DNA of 64,000 bases, taken from Shinisaurus crocodilurus (lineage: Eukaryota > Chordata > Lepidosauria > Squamata > Shinisauridae). The notes below the pieces were generated by a model. It ran no database searches. It was not told where the DNA came from and worked only from the letters and a program-made list of their open reading frames with translations. Every line of letters starts with the position of its first letter. Position 1 is the stretch's first letter. The DNA lies in contig CM037879.1 of the NCBI GenBank assembly GCA_021292165.1, positions 261,585,921 to 261,649,920 of the forward strand, in the 5' to 3' direction. The translations under genes were made by a program, and so were the position numbers. This document shows positions 23,545 through 35,622 of the stretch, in pieces.

Positions 23545-23715
23545 CACTCAGGTGCAGCTTGTCGTGTCATCTGACCCCAGGTGGCATGGCTTGTTGGAGG
23601 GAGAAACAACCCCCCAATAACCCATGGGCTGTTGTAGGGTTATTGGAGGGTAGTTTCCCCCTTCAATAAGCCATGCCGCCTGGGCAGTGATTATGGAAAT
23701 TGTGCTCCACCTACA
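23545..23715. mobile_element. Palindromic MITE-like repeat
   Basis: GGTGGCATGGCTTGTTGGAG at the left pairs with the inverted TCAATAAGCCATGCCGCC at the right. The centre holds AATAACCC and its complement. It is probably of the same general kind as 36838-37056 and 53365-53535. Confidence 0.5.
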
Positions 23716-24052
23716 CTGCAATTTAAATAAATAGCTTATTTTAATTGTACCAACCAGCCCTCTCTCTGGTGTAGCAAACTGCACATAGTAAACTACTGCA
23801 TCTCCAACATCTTACACTTGCAGTCCAGTGCTACAATCCAAAATTCTTCTCCTTCAGCTTGAATACAGCATGGATCAGCTCTTAGAGTGAGATGGACCTT
23901 TCTACTCAAACAATAACCTTCTGGTCCACAGTAAACACAGAGGCTTGAGAGGTGAAAGACCCATCATTTTATCTTCAGAGTCACCCAATTAACTCACAAG
24001 AGGCGAAGAAGAAGCAGCAGCGGCCACCACCGTTCTCTTTAGAACTGCATCA

Positions 24053-24202
<150 letters not shown>

Positions 24203-24402
24203 CTAGAAGGGGGGAGTCAAAATAAAAAGGTAGAAAGGGGGGAGAAAGAATGTTGGCTTTGTGTTAACTCACTGACATTTGCTTATGCTAATTTGGTATT
24301 GTAGTCAGTATAACTCCTAAGCAAAAGCGAGTTCTCTCGGAAACAAGGCCATCTGGCACTGGCAGGAGCACCTACTCAAACGATGGAATGGAAATCTTGA
24401 TA

Positions 24403-24430
24403 AGCAGCAGCAGCAGCAGCAGCAGCAGCA
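24403..24430 (+). repeat. (CAG)n microsatellite
   Basis: About nine perfect CAG units in POLR3B intron 9, read CTG on the coding strand. Confidence 0.9.
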
Positions 24431-25456
24431 GGGAAGACAAATGACAGCAGAGTATGCCTTCGCTAGAATACGACTGGCAGATCATTTACACAAGAAACGT
24501 CAGACAGTTTCTTAATAAGAAGTAATGAGCAGCCATTTGTACCTGCCAAATGCCACAGAAGAAGGCAGCTGAAGAGCTACAGGAAAGGAGTGGTGTATTT
24601 TATGCACACATAACCCACCCCCATAAAGTTATGCAAACTTACCACTGATCTAGTCCCTAGCATACATGATCACTAACCCCCTTTTCTCAGCAGCAGCTGC
24701 TCATGAGGTGGTTCATTGGAGGATGGCGGCATCTGCCACTGAGCGCTCCTACATGAGGAAAGGGGGACCTGGTGTTATTATAGTGGCAGAGGCATGGGGA
24801 TTATTAGCGCTCTACAGGTTCATGGCGCACACGGACCACGGACATCATGTGGGTGCTGCAACACACTCAGCGGCCATGCAGCCGCACAATGCTGAGTTAA
24901 AGCCCACCCAGCAATGCCTGCTCCACAGCCTCACAGTGCTCTCTGTTAAGGGTGCCGTTTCCTTCTTCCCTGGCCTGGGATCAGCATGTGGCATCCTCAG
25001 GAAGCTACTGGGGCCCTGGCACCATGGAAGGTCCTACCACTGCACTGACACCTGGTCCTTCAAACCTGGAGCTGGGGGACTTGGAGGTTTCATTTTAATC
25101 CCCCATAATACCCCCGACATAGATCACTCCAAGGTATTGTGGCAAATTAAAATAGTGACTGCAAACTGCCCACAGCACAGCTGCCTGCTAGCACCAGGGT
25201 CCACCAATGTGGGAGGGGCCCAGCAGAGGGCTTTGCCCCAGACCCCTTCAAACCTGGAGCTGGCTCTGCCCTTCCCCATGCAGCAGTGCTCATCAGCAGA
25301 CACTGGTAGCGTCCAGTAAATTACCTCTCGAGTTGTCTCTCATAGACTGGGGGGAAGGGAGACAATGATTTCACACAGAATGCCAACTTGAAAGCCATTC
25401 TATTTTGTTTTCACACAAATTCTCCAGCACTAGGTTATACTTTATTTCAGCCTTCT
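24431..25456 (-). other. POLR3B intron 9, unannotated stretch
   Basis: It includes a GC-richer block at 24666-25319 with a plus-strand frame of 217 codons. The predicted product has no recognisable domain, and the block looks like an unclassified interspersed repeat rather than a gene. Confidence 0.4.
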
Positions 25457-25461
25457 GTTAG

Positions 25462-25959
25462 TGTGCGATGCACAACTGGCTTATTGTGATGTTTCTGTTA
25501 TTGTTATCTGGCAGCGATTTCTTGCTGCTTATCTGGGAACCTTCCAGACATGGCTATCTATTTTTATGGAGCTATTCTTATCTGCGGCCTCGCTAGACCT
25601 GGGAAAAGCTAAGCGTGGGACAGGGGGTCATGTGGTGTACATAGACCAATGACGTGCAGTGGCCAGGCTTTGGCCATATGTATCATACTTGTATGATTCT
25701 GAGCTGCACATGCTTGCACTTGCTTTTTGCTGAGCTGGATGTACCTTCAAGGCTTGTACTTTGCACATGGACTCTGTATATGGAATGTAAAGTTACCTGT
25801 AGAGATACTTTGTGATAAGTTAATAAAACAGTTAGAACAGAACTGTTTTTGGCTACGGAGTGATTCCTGAGTCCTGGATGGAATGCTGCTGGAAAGGCTG
25901 AAGCTGACTGCTGCGTGGGGAGAGTACTCTGCTGCTGTGTGTGAACAGCCAGGGCTTCA
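25462..25959 (+). mobile_element. Probable solo LTR, about 498 bp
   Basis: It starts TGTGCGATGCAC and ends GGGCTTCA, flanked by GTTAG (25457-25461) and TTTAG (25960-25964). An AATAAA-type signal (GTTAATAAAACAG) near 25822 is followed by a T- and G-rich stretch, as in an LTR U3-R-U5 layout. The boundary was chosen to give TG...CA ends with near-matching 5-bp flanks and could be off. Confidence 0.45.
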
Positions 25960-25994
25960 TTTAGCTGGCTAGCACACAGGCCACATTTTTGCAC

Positions 25995-26125
25995 TCCAAC
26001 CCCAACTTGGTCCCCTCCAGATGTACTACAACTCCCACCATCCTCAGGCAGCATGGCTGGTTGTGCTGGCTGGGGGTGGTGGGATTTGTAGTACAACAAG
26101 TCTTGAGGGTGCCAGGCTGGGGAAA
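25995..26125. mobile_element. hAT-like MITE, palindromic
   Basis: CAACTTGGTCCCCTCCAGAT, then CTACAACTCCCACCATCC, with the inverted arm GGTGGGATTTGTAGTACAAC. It is the same core as at 40604-40716. Confidence 0.55.
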
Positions 26126-26177
26126 GCTACATTATATTGTAAAAGAGGCTTAATAAGTTATGAAAGTGCTTAACAGG

Positions 26178-26178
26178 T

Positions 26179-26212
<34 letters not shown>

Positions 26213-26222
26213 CGCGCGTGCG
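26178..26222 (+). repeat. (TG)n(CG)n simple repeat
   Basis: A (TG)n run of about 13 units passes into about seven CG units. Confidence 0.9.
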
Positions 26223-27160
26223 GTGGGGAGGGGGGGGAACTCCCCAATCGCTCTGTGAATAAAGTGTTTCAAAGTAGCTGCTAGAAATGTGGGCCTTGGT
26301 GAATTCCAGATAGTAGTAAAGCTTCTCTTTTCACACATTTGCCAGGAGTTCTGCCATATCAAGAAACAGGCAATCATCATCTCACAAAAACCTCCTTTTG
26401 GCATACTTCCAATTTGCTTCTCAGAAGTTGGGAGGGTGAAAAGTTATGCTTGCATTTATTTTGCTCTTTTAATAAAAGACTCTGCTGAATAATGTCTTGG
26501 GTACACTGTGTACTCTGGTTCTCATTGCATTGCCCTTTTATATCCTCAAGCACATTTTCTTTAAATTACATTAAATATTTTATTTGCTAAATTTCTTCAC
26601 TGGGTGCTAATATGATCTGCTCTACAGAATGAGGTTTGGGAAATTATAGGTAAGACATTACATATGGTAGTGCAAAGCAGTGCTCTGAGCATGCATTCTC
26701 CCCTTGCCCTGTGTCTGCTCCAGACTCCACTCCTATCAGGTGATAGTGGTGTGCCAAACGGCTGATGTTCAAAGTAAAGTCCTTGCTGCTGCTAACAGGT
26801 CCATGTACAATACCCCTTGCTACACAGCAGGTAGCTGATGGTGGCAGCAGCAGTCCTATGGTCTTATTGCCTCTAGCCCTCCAGCCAACTGGTTAACGGA
26901 GCCTTCTAAAGAGAACTGCCAACTGCTCCACTCTCACCCATACATCTCCCTTCCCAGATAAGAGACACGCTGGTGCGAGGCCTCAGACAGAGATTGTTGC
27001 TCATGGGGAAAACTTGGTTCCAGGCTTCCCAGATCCCCTAATAAGGAAACAATAGTCCTTGCCCCAAAAAGCCACGATCTGAAGGCCTTCACATATATTA
27101 CACTGCATACATGTATGCTGAGTATGCAGTTACATCTGAAGCAGTTACCAATTTCACTGT
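26223..27160 (-). other. POLR3B intron 9, unannotated stretch
   Basis: I see no exon, RNA gene or named repeat in this stretch. Confidence 0.45.
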
Positions 27161-27208
27161 GTGCGTGCGTTCGCGCGCACGCACGCACGCACACACACAC
27201 ACACACAG
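27161..27208 (+). repeat. (TG)/(CG)/(CA) simple repeat
   Basis: GTGCGTGCGTTCGCGCGCAC is followed by a CGCA-rich run and (CA)n, about 48 bp of alternating purine and pyrimidine. Confidence 0.9.
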
Positions 27209-27619
27209 GAAACGGCAGCAAATTGCTGCTCCCTTTGTAAATGTGGCAGATTAGACATAGGTTGTCATTTCAAGGGTGACAGCATACCACACCTGCAGAA
27301 GCTTTATTTTTATTATATATTTCTATTACGAGTTGCTCAAAGTAATGCTGGATCAGGACCATATGTGCTGAGATGCCAAACTGGAAGACAGGCAAATCTG
27401 TTACTGACTCTTCACTCAACCTCTCTTTCGCAGCCCAGCTGCACGACAAAACATCTCAACTTGACTTGCCACCTTTGCTTTCAGGTTATTTTACTCAAGA
27501 GGTTCTTAGCATTTCCAGCATCTCACTTTGCCCCAATCTGTCCAGTCATTATCAACATGCCCAGAATTCTGACGCTACCAATGCTGTACTAAATACACTA
27601 TTTAAACTAATAATAATAA

Positions 27620-27658
<39 letters not shown>

Positions 27659-27660
27659 TA
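27620..27660 (+). repeat. (CAT)n microsatellite
   Basis: About 13 ATC/CAT units. The open frames with poly-S or poly-D across it are artefacts of the repeat. Confidence 0.9.
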
Positions 27661-27671
27661 TTCACACAGCC

Positions 27672-27735
27672 CTCACAAACCTGGTGCCCTTCCAGATGTG
27701 TTGGACTACAACTCCCATCACCCCCAGACAGCACA
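27672..27735. mobile_element. Half of a hAT-like MITE
   Basis: AACCTGGTGCCCTTCCAGAT, then GTTGGACTACAACTCCCATC; only the left arm is present. Compare the intact copy at 40604-40716. Confidence 0.6.
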
Positions 27736-28469
27736 GCCACTCAAGCACACATTACTGTAATGTGCAAGTCAAACTGCTCTCCTTCCCTAGCTTTGTCTCT
27801 AGTCTACAAAGCAAAGCAGCAGAGGTAAAAAGGTAAGAAGTGTAGGCCTTGCTATGCACTAACCTGCCCCCTACCCCAAACTCCCTCTGCCTGCACCACT
27901 GTCGCTCCTATGCTGCAGACAACCCATGTCCAATAGTCAGAGTGCTACCCATACGGCACGGTGTTGGTGGAGAGGTCTGCAACCCTCTTTCCACATCTCT
28001 CGCTGATGTGGCAGACAGCATCCATATGAATCTAATTCATACCACTAAACGTGTTACTCTAATGCATGCACAATCCTATAAGATATCTCGGGATATCTCA
28101 GTGCATGTGGCACAAACGTAGAACCCAACTTCACATTTCATAGTTGCTAACATTGGAAGCAGCCCTTGGATGTGTGTGGAGGTATAACCTTCTGTAGAAA
28201 AAGACCAGGCAAAATGAGTTTGAGAATTCTTACTTATTGAGACAGGAATCTTGCATTTGCAAGATCTGTTACAGAATCACATCAATAAAGTCTTAATTCC
28301 TACAGGTCTCTTATCAGTAGGTAGATAAGGTAGCAGCCCCACCCCCAAAGCCCTTGTTGTTGCTTTTTAAATATCTTGTTCTCATGTTATGCGTAAGTGC
28401 TGCCCCCTTCTGGCAATTCTTCTCAAATCTACTTAGGTTTGGCAAAATCCCCAAAGTGCTGCTCTAGCA

Positions 28470-29265
28470 TTGATTCAACTGAATGATGAAAATGGGGAAC
28501 CAATGTGTGTGGCTGCTGTGAAAAAGGCACACTCCATGTTAGGCATAATTAGGAAGGGAATTGAAAATTCAATTGCCAAGATCATATTGCCCTTATACAA
28601 ATCTATGGTGCAACCGCACTTAGAATGCTGTGTACAGTTCTGGTCACCACACCTAAAAAAAGGATATTGTAGTGTTGGAAAAAAGTGCAGAAAAGGGCAA
28701 TTAAAATGATCAAGGGGCTTCAGCAACTGCCCTATGAGGCAAGGCTACAACATCTGGGACTGTTTAGCTTAGAAAAAAGCTAAACAGACATGATAGAGGT
28801 GTACAAAATTATGCAGGGTATGGAGAAAGTGGATAGGGAGACATTTTTCTCCCTTTCTCATAATACTAGAACCCGGGGTCATCCCATGAAGCTGATTGGT
28901 GGGAGGTTCTGCACAGATAAAAGGAAGTACTTCTTCACACAGCGCATAGTTAAACTATGGAATTCACTTCCACAAGATGTAGTGATGGCCACTAATTGGG
29001 AGGGCTTTAAAAGGAGATTGGACAAATTCATGGAGGATGTAGCAATCAATGGCTACTAGTCCTGATGGTTATATGCTACCTCCAGTATCAGAGGCAATAT
29101 GCCTATGTACACCAGTTGCTGGGGAACATGAGCGGGAGAGGGCTGTTGCACTCATGTCCTACTTGTGGGATCCCGTGTGCAACTGGTTGGCCACTGTGTG
29201 AACAGTATGCTGGACTAGGTGGACCCTTGGTCTGATCCAGCATGGCTCTTATGTTCTTAACTGAA
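28470..29265 (+). mobile_element. CR1-clade LINE relic: RT C-terminus and 3' UTR
   Basis: Two frames show the end of a CR1-like ORF2: LPLYKSMVQPHLECCVQFWS at about 28590-28650, then after a frameshift LPYEARLQHLGLFSLEK, and at 28790-29059 [20 protein letters not shown]. The frame closes at TAG 29057-29059. The 3' part (GCTACCTCCAGTATCAGAGG to GTCTGATCCAGCATGGCTCT, TATGTTCTTA) recurs alone at 38935-39135, 41695-41920, 46130-46530 (minus) and 59200-59290 (minus). The copy is inactive. Confidence 0.8.
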
Positions 29266-29953
29266 TATAAAATCTAAAAACAGGAAATTAACTTAAAGTA
29301 GAACCAATCTGACCAAGCCAATGTTTTGGCCCACAGCTGCTGCTCTCCTCTGAGAAAGATTTCAACTGGATCTCAGTAGCTTAGCATAGTATGTGTGTTT
29401 TTAAAATCTGCACGAAAATGTCAATTTTCTCTCAAAATACACATTTTAAAAGCACATTTTGATACTTTTTGGGGCTGAGAACTGTGTCAGAATGCTTTGG
29501 AAGTGCAAAAGCGGTGAATAACTAAGTTACAATACATACACTAATCCAGGAAGTGCAGATCAGGTCAGTTCTTCTTGGAATTTTCAAAGACTGAATTCCT
29601 CACATGCCTTTTATTTTTATTTTTTTTTTACCATCTCTCCATCTTCCCCACACTTTCCTCTCCTTCAGCCTATTGTCTTTTCTCTCCCTTTTCACCTCCT
29701 CTTTTAAAAAATTAAATACAGAAAATGGCAATTCTGCCAGTGATTTGACCTGCATTAGGTCAAGGTATGACCCAACAGTTCAAGACCAGTGAATAAAGAT
29801 TACAAATACCACAGTGTAGAGTACGCAGCTAAGTGAAACGTGCACACACAAGAACAAAAGAAATACCCCCTCCCCACAATGGAATACTAGGATGCTCGTA
29901 TTTGAAGTTCTTCTATAGGCAGTACTAATATGGATCTGGTTCTTAAAAATTAC
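29266..29953 (-). other. POLR3B intron 9, part next to exon 9
   Basis: No named repeat or gene seen. There is a pyrimidine-rich stretch near 29620-29700. The exon 9 donor GTAATT is at 29948-29953. Confidence 0.45.
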
Positions 29954-30062
29954 CTTAAAGATAATTGCAATAGGAATATCTTCCGACAGGGTGTTATGTT
30001 TCAGATAAAACCTTCCTTGCTTCACAGTTATATTAGTTCTGCTCTTCTTCTCATGGGTAGAA
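29954..30062 (-). CDS. POLR3B: POLR3B coding exon 9 (residues 205-241)
   Basis: 109 nt. The first base completes a serine codon split with exon 8 (AG|T), then 36 codons, [20 protein letters not shown] to IAIIFK, ending in phase 0. The acceptor is TTTAG before 30062 and the donor GTAATT after 29954. [10 protein letters not shown] is a strong Pol III subunit match. Confidence 0.96.
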
Positions 30063-30128
30063 CTAAACATTTGTAAAAAGAAAAAGGATTAAATCATTAA
30101 TGTTTATCCTACAAAGCTTAAAAATTTA

Positions 30129-30555
30129 GACAGTGATCCTGTTGCCCCTAGACATCATCTGGGGGGCCATATGCTAATTTGCATTCCCAGATCAGAGGTC
30201 GAAGACCTCGAAGCTGCAAATCTGTGCTCTGATCCCCTTCCCTGCCCCTTGCATCTGGCGTGGAAAGAACCATGCCAGGTGCCTCTCCAAAGTCGGGAAA
30301 TTGACCTTGGAGATGGGGTAAAGTGGGCATTCTGGGGGTGGGGAGGAGACTGGAGCTGCCAAGATATGAGGTATCCTGATGGCACTCCAGACTCCTTCCC
30401 TCCCTGTCTGAAGCGCCTCAGCTAAAATGCAGAGTGGGAGGTGCGGGGAGGTGGAGATTGCCTCCACCTCTCCTCCAGCTTTGCATCGGATGCTCGTGAA
30501 CCTCCAAGTTTGGGGGCTTACGAGCATTGAGGGTGCAACCAATAGGATTGCACTC
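30129..30555. mobile_element. Harbinger-like MITE, long family, copy 2
   Basis: 427 bp flanked by TTA on both sides (30126-30128 and 30556-30558). Left end GACAGTGATCCTGTTGCCCC, right end ACCAATAGGATTGCACTC. A TWA duplication and a short imperfect terminal repeat suggest the PIF/Harbinger superfamily. No coding frame. Confidence 0.7.
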
Positions 30556-31174
30556 TTAGTCAGTGACAGAAGAAAAATGTTCATCTGACTTTAAAAAAAA
30601 TAGAAGTTTAAATTTCTTGTGAATCAGAACACTGCATTTCATAGTTCCTAAAGATTGTGTGTGTAAAAACCAGGATCTGACTACTGTGCCGACCTCTTCC
30701 TTACTCTGTCTTTTTAGTTTGAAAGCCTGTAGGCAGGATCTATTCTGTCTGCATTATTTTGTGCAGTAGTTAACTCTTGGTTTTTAGGCACTTAATAATA
30801 AATAGTATCTGACAAATTGCCAGATCCTGCTTCAGACTGCAGGCACTTTTCATATTCCTGGGCACTTAAAACAGAGCAAATATGCATCTTCAGCACTTTA
30901 TACTGCAAAACAATACCCTGCAGCTCAGAAGCCTTGCTTTACAGTAGCTTGATCCACTGAATTTAAGTTAACTATAAGGGTTCTTCAGCAAAGCTTTGGT
31001 TAGACTTCTGCTCTGATTTTTAAAGACTTGAGCTAGAAACATTATGGAATTCACACATTTGCTGAATATGCATAATATATGCATTCAAACACAGAAGGAT
31101 CTTTATATGGCCCAGGATCTTTATATGCACACCCAGAGACCTATGGACTCATGTTTCTCAAATTACCTCCCCAA

Positions 31175-31175
31175 T

Positions 31176-31202
<27 letters not shown>
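31175..31202 (+). repeat. (CA)n microsatellite
   Basis: About 14 CA units in POLR3B intron 8. Confidence 0.9.
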
Positions 31203-31206
<4 letters not shown>

Positions 31207-31383
31207 GCAAGTCATGTTCGAGTAGAAGGAGACTTTCAAACGCAGTCTGTGATGTAAAATTGGGCAAGGTGGTGAGGTCTGCTGATTAAAGGAAACTCTT
31301 GTGCTGCAAAGAGCCTCTTTGGATCCCAGTCATGGTGTATCATGGGAGACCACATGTCTGCAGTTACTGCAGCAATTCTTTTA

Positions 31384-31542
<159 letters not shown>

Positions 31543-31700
31543 TTATCCAGTTACGGAAATCTACCCAATAAACATTGCAAACCTTTGAAATGTATATTTT
31601 TGTTTTGTTAACTACACATGCATGCAGTATTTGATGAGGAAATGTCTTATTCCACTTTTAATTTTTAAGCCACACAGATTATTACAGTAATTCCAGTAAA

Positions 31701-31941
31701 CTGGTGTGGTTTAGCGGTTAGAGTGTTGGACTGGGACTCGGGAGATCCGGGTTCTATTCCCCACTCGGCCATGAAGCTCACTGAGTGACTTTGGTCCAGT
31801 CACTGACTCTCAGCCTAACCTACCTCACAGGGTTATTGTGAGGATAAAATGGAGAGGAGGAGGACCATGTAAGCTGCCCTGGGTTCCTTGCAAGAGGAAA
31901 AAAGGTGGGATACAAATGTAATTAATAAATAATAAATATAT
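31701..31941 (+). repeat. tRNA-headed CORE-type SINE
   Basis: The tRNA-like head GGTTTAGCGGTTAGAGTG to GGGTTCTATTCC carries A- and B-box-like motifs. A core like that of MIR follows (GAGTGACTTTGGTCCAGTCA, CCTCACAGGGTTATTGTGAG), then an L2-like 3' tail ending in AATAAATAATAAA. Related copies are at 37091-37311, 51716-51835 (3' part), 56711-56950 (minus), 56983-57215 and 61985-62100 (part). Confidence 0.75.
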
Positions 31942-32321
31942 ACTCAAGAAGGCACCTTACCACATGAATCTATTTCCCTTGGTATGGATGTAGGGGGCTA
32001 TCCACAGAAATTCTCCAGTGTGCTACCATGACCCTCCTGACCCCACAAGACAACAAAGCCCTAGCAAACACCAGGGATACTTGGGAACTGGATGGCTAGC
32101 ATTGGCATACACCTACCAATGGTGGATGAGTCTTGGTAACTGCTCTGAGTATTGTAGAAGCTTCATTCTTGAAAACCCTTCTACATGCTTTGTGTTTTAA
32201 AAGCACTCATTCCATAGTCTATACTGCTTCAGGTATTGCAAAATTCCACTGAGTATTATATTAAAAGGGATCACAACACACCCAAAAAGGAACAAAGACT
32301 GTTAGAAAACAAGTTTGTTAC

Positions 32322-32413
32322 CTGGATCTAAAGGGCACTCATTAAGCTTGGCAAATTCAGCTGGCGTTTTCCCAGTAAGAACGCAATTGGAGCTGCGCAG
32401 CATTATTGGCATC
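32322..32413 (-). CDS. POLR3B: POLR3B coding exon 7 (residues 135-165)
   Basis: 92 nt. It starts with G completing an arginine codon (AG|G), then [20 protein letters not shown] to NECPLDP, and ends with G of a split glycine codon. The acceptor is CACAG before 32413 and the donor GTAACA after 32322. The segment [10 protein letters not shown] is conserved across multi-subunit polymerase second subunits. Confidence 0.96.
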
Positions 32414-33899
32414 CTGTGAGATCCACAAAATAAGAATTAACTTGGTGGACCAGAGTAAAGGCTAATCTAATCTCCAACAGTGGTCAGCCAGAAGCCATTA
32501 GGAAGATCAGAAGCAAGGTCATAATGGAGACAGCCACTCCCCTTTGATCCCAGCTCCTGCTCTTGAATACAGAAGCCCTCCATTTCACTGTCATGATTAA
32601 GGTAAAGCTAGTTATACTAGTGGCCACCACATTATACAATGCATAAAGAAGTACTTTTTGTTGGTCTTGAATTTGCCAGCATATTTAATTGGATGTCCCA
32701 GAGTTTTAATGACTAGAAAGTGTGTCTCAAGAGATACAGTTCCCTGTCTTAGAATGGTTTCTACCTGAGCTTCAAAATGTTATCAAGAGGACATATAATC
32801 AGGCAACCAGTTAATGCAGATACACATGGCTGAAAAGCTGGTACTTCAGGATGTTTTGCAAAACAATCTTTACTTCCTTTTCCTGCAGCTTTGCATATTT
32901 CGCTGTTGCTTTCATTGAACAGTCAAAATATGTTGGCCACTCCCAGCCACCCTCTGAACTGGATTAGCAACTCAAAATGGTTGTTCATAGGGAGAGTGAG
33001 GGGGGAAGACATTCAGCTAGGGAAAAGGTGAGAATTTCTTCAGTCAGGTAAGCAAGAGGCAACCTGGCTGCAGTCCAAGCAACAGTAACTGCAACAACAC
33101 TAGTACATCACAGAGCATGTGTTGATTTGCTGGCAGAAGTGGATGGAGCTCTGTGGCCAAAGGCACTTCCATAATTATTTCACACAGCAGACTTGGCTTT
33201 AAGAAATCCCTAGATTCCCTCACTTCCTCCTATCAATGCTTAAAAACCACATGATTTGTGCACTCACTAAATTTATTTTAATTTAATGTTCTTATGCTTA
33301 AAAGCCTGTTTTGAATTGATGTCAGCATTTTAAGAAATACTATCTTCTGAATTCAGTGCAGCAACTCAGCTGTCCTAATTCTTCCAGCCACATACCCTGA
33401 GATAACACGTTTATTTACATGCTAGAGATAAGTAGCTTTGGTGTCAATCTCTCTAGATCAGCAATATAATTAACCTAATTCTGGCATTACTAAATTCAGA
33501 AGCCTCAGTCACTTGATATAGAGAAACCAAACAGGGTGTGCGTAAAGTCTATTGTTACCCACCACACAACTGTATAACTACCTAATCTAAATCACTTCAG
33601 GAGGAAGATGGCAAGATGCATGCTGGAAGTCAATAATGACCTTTTAGAGAACACATAACTAACTGTAATAGTACCATGCAGGATGCTCCCAACCACCATT
33701 GATACAGGCAACTTTACATGGAAGATTTAAATTGCACTCCTACATCTACCTACCCATGCGTTCACACAAACGCTCCCCCCCCTCTCAAATACACACAGGT
33801 GCCCCCTACCTACATGGGTATAAACCATCTTACATTCAGAGATTCAGAAGCTTTGCAAACCCCAAGAGCAAAGAGAGAGGAAGGTGGGAGACCCAACTG
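32414..33899 (-). other. POLR3B intron 6, unannotated stretch
   Basis: Nearly 1.5 kb with no exon, RNA gene or confidently named repeat that I can see. Confidence 0.45.
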
Positions 33900-33902
33900 T
33901 GC

Positions 33903-34790
33903 TAGGGCTGGGGAACTTCAGGCCCGGGGCCAAATCTGGTCCTTCTGGAGTCCCAATCCAGCCCTCTGGAGTTCCCCAGATGGCCTCTCTCCCTTCCCTT
34001 TCCCCTAACTACCAGTTGTTCGGTGGTTTCCCAGCTTTTGTTCATTTTTCTCCCCATTCTAAAAGGTTGAAATTGCCAGGTTCTGCTCAGCCTGCACAGC
34101 GCTGCAGCTCCCCCTGGTGACTGGATAAAGTAGGCAGACAGGTCTACTTTGCAAATACCGGTACTTGCAGGATTAGCACCGGACCTGTAGGTGCTCACCG
34201 GGTTAGAGCCAGTCCACTCACACAGACTAGCTGGGAAACACAGGAAGCCCTATAAAAGGCTTCCTGTTCCAGCTCAGCTTTGCCACACCAACATGAGTTT
34301 TTGTGGTGGCTGCTTCGCGGTCTAGCCTTGGCTTCTGCCTTGCTACATTGTCTTCTGTGTCCTGACCTTGCCTGTTCTTGACTCTTCTCTTCACCTCTAG
34401 CCCCGCAACACCTTGCTAGTATTCGATCCTGCTTGTTACTGACTTCACTCTTTGCCTCTGGCCCTGTAACACCTGTGCTGGTATTTGCCCATGCCTGTTT
34501 CTGACTCTGCATTTGCCTTGGTCCCGTAACACCCGTTGTCTCTTGCCTCGGCATCCCCTGCCCTGATACGCCTGCCACCTATGTCACAGACCTGACAGAA
34601 ATGTCCTCCTAAAGCTTAGTTACTGGCAGTAAGAGCTTTCAGCTACAATATGTGTGTGTGTGGGGGGGGAATTGTTTTGGTCCCACCCGCTTTGCCTTCA
34701 GCCCCACCCACAACTGGAATGAAGCCCCAGAGAGCTTGTTCAAAATTGAATTCAGCCCTCGGGCTGGAAGATGTTCCCACACCCGTTCCA
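33903..34790. mobile_element. hAT-like element split by a solo LTR
   Basis: The left part 33903-34073 begins AGGGCTGGGGAACTTCAGGC. The right part 34598-34790 ends GGAAGATGTTCCCACACCC. Joined by eye they align with 1388-1710. The interruption is exactly the LTR at 34074-34597. Confidence 0.6.
34074..34597 (+). mobile_element. Solo LTR with 5-bp duplication (524 bp)
   Basis: It begins TGCCAGGTTCTG and ends AGACCTGACA, giving TG...CA ends. It is flanked by GAAAT at 34069-34073 and again at 34598-34602. A TATAAAAGG box is at 34251. The right half holds several decayed CCCTGTAACACC-like repeats. No internal retroviral genes remain, consistent with LTR-LTR recombination. The comparison with uninterrupted hAT copies confirms the insertion site. 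Confidence 0.85.
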
Positions 34791-35521
34791 GTGAGAGAAG
34801 GGATCCTGTTCATGCTAGTGTATTCTGATTTTTCTCGCTCATCACACCCCCAGCCCCACCCTTACCTGTACCTAACTGAGAGGCACGAAAGCTCAAGGAC
34901 TACTTAAAATTATGATATCGAGGTTGGGAGCACTTCCTCCAACAAGTGACTGCTGGTTGCAATTAATCCCTGGGGAGGAAAAGGCACTATGGACAAGCTT
35001 ACAGCCTCTCTTCTTCTTTCAGTGGCTTCATATCTTCCAGAGCAGAGCTGCATCAAAGAGTCACGACTAGTGACTGGGCACCTCGATTTTTGCATTCTAG
35101 CCTTGCATCAGCTCCCCCTACTTGAACAGATGTGAATTCTTGCAGAAATGGATAGAAAGTACAAACTTCAATAGCCAGAATGGGCTTTGTGTTCACCCCA
35201 CCCCTGACTTTGTTCCTGGTTTTAGAACATCATGTGCGAGGATTCCCTTCACACCACATCTGGCAAAGGCACCTTTTGCCATCTAGACTCGCATCCAATA
35301 CTTTTGCATCACGATCAAGACCAGCAATACTGATTCTACACAAGGGCTTGTAGCTTGGGAAATACTTGCACAAATCCTATTGAAAATGAATGGAAGTTAC
35401 ATGACAGCAGTACTCTTTGATTAAAAGTAAAATAAGCCTCACACACTGTATTTACATTTTAGCACAGTAAATAACACAAAATCTAATCCAAGAAGTACTT
35501 ATCTTTATATTAGTATCTTAC

Positions 35522-35622
35522 CTGCCAACAGGTAATGCATTGCGAATAATCCTTTGGCTACCTCGAGTGTATTCAATGTCCACTGTAATGGGGGCAGAAT
35601 AGGTCATATCTCTCAAGCGACA
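35522..35622 (-). CDS. POLR3B: POLR3B coding exon 6 (residues 102-134)
   Basis: 101 nt, phase 0 start: [20 protein letters not shown] to IIRNALPVG, then AG of a split arginine codon. The acceptor is CCAAG before 35622 and the donor GTAAGA after 35522. [13 protein letters not shown] is the conserved substrate-independent protrusion motif of this family. Confidence 0.97.

Noticed and set aside
24666..25319. Plus-strand frame of 217 codons inside POLR3B intron 9
   Set aside because: No known domain, no splice or start context, and the sequence looks like an unclassified interspersed repeat.
27373..27828. Frames with poly-serine or poly-aspartate
   Set aside because: They are translations of the (CAT)n microsatellite at 27620-27660.
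31705..31770. tRNA gene suggested by A- and B-box-like motifs
   Set aside because: It is the head of a SINE with core and L2-like tail, repeated at other positions, and no full cloverleaf is present.
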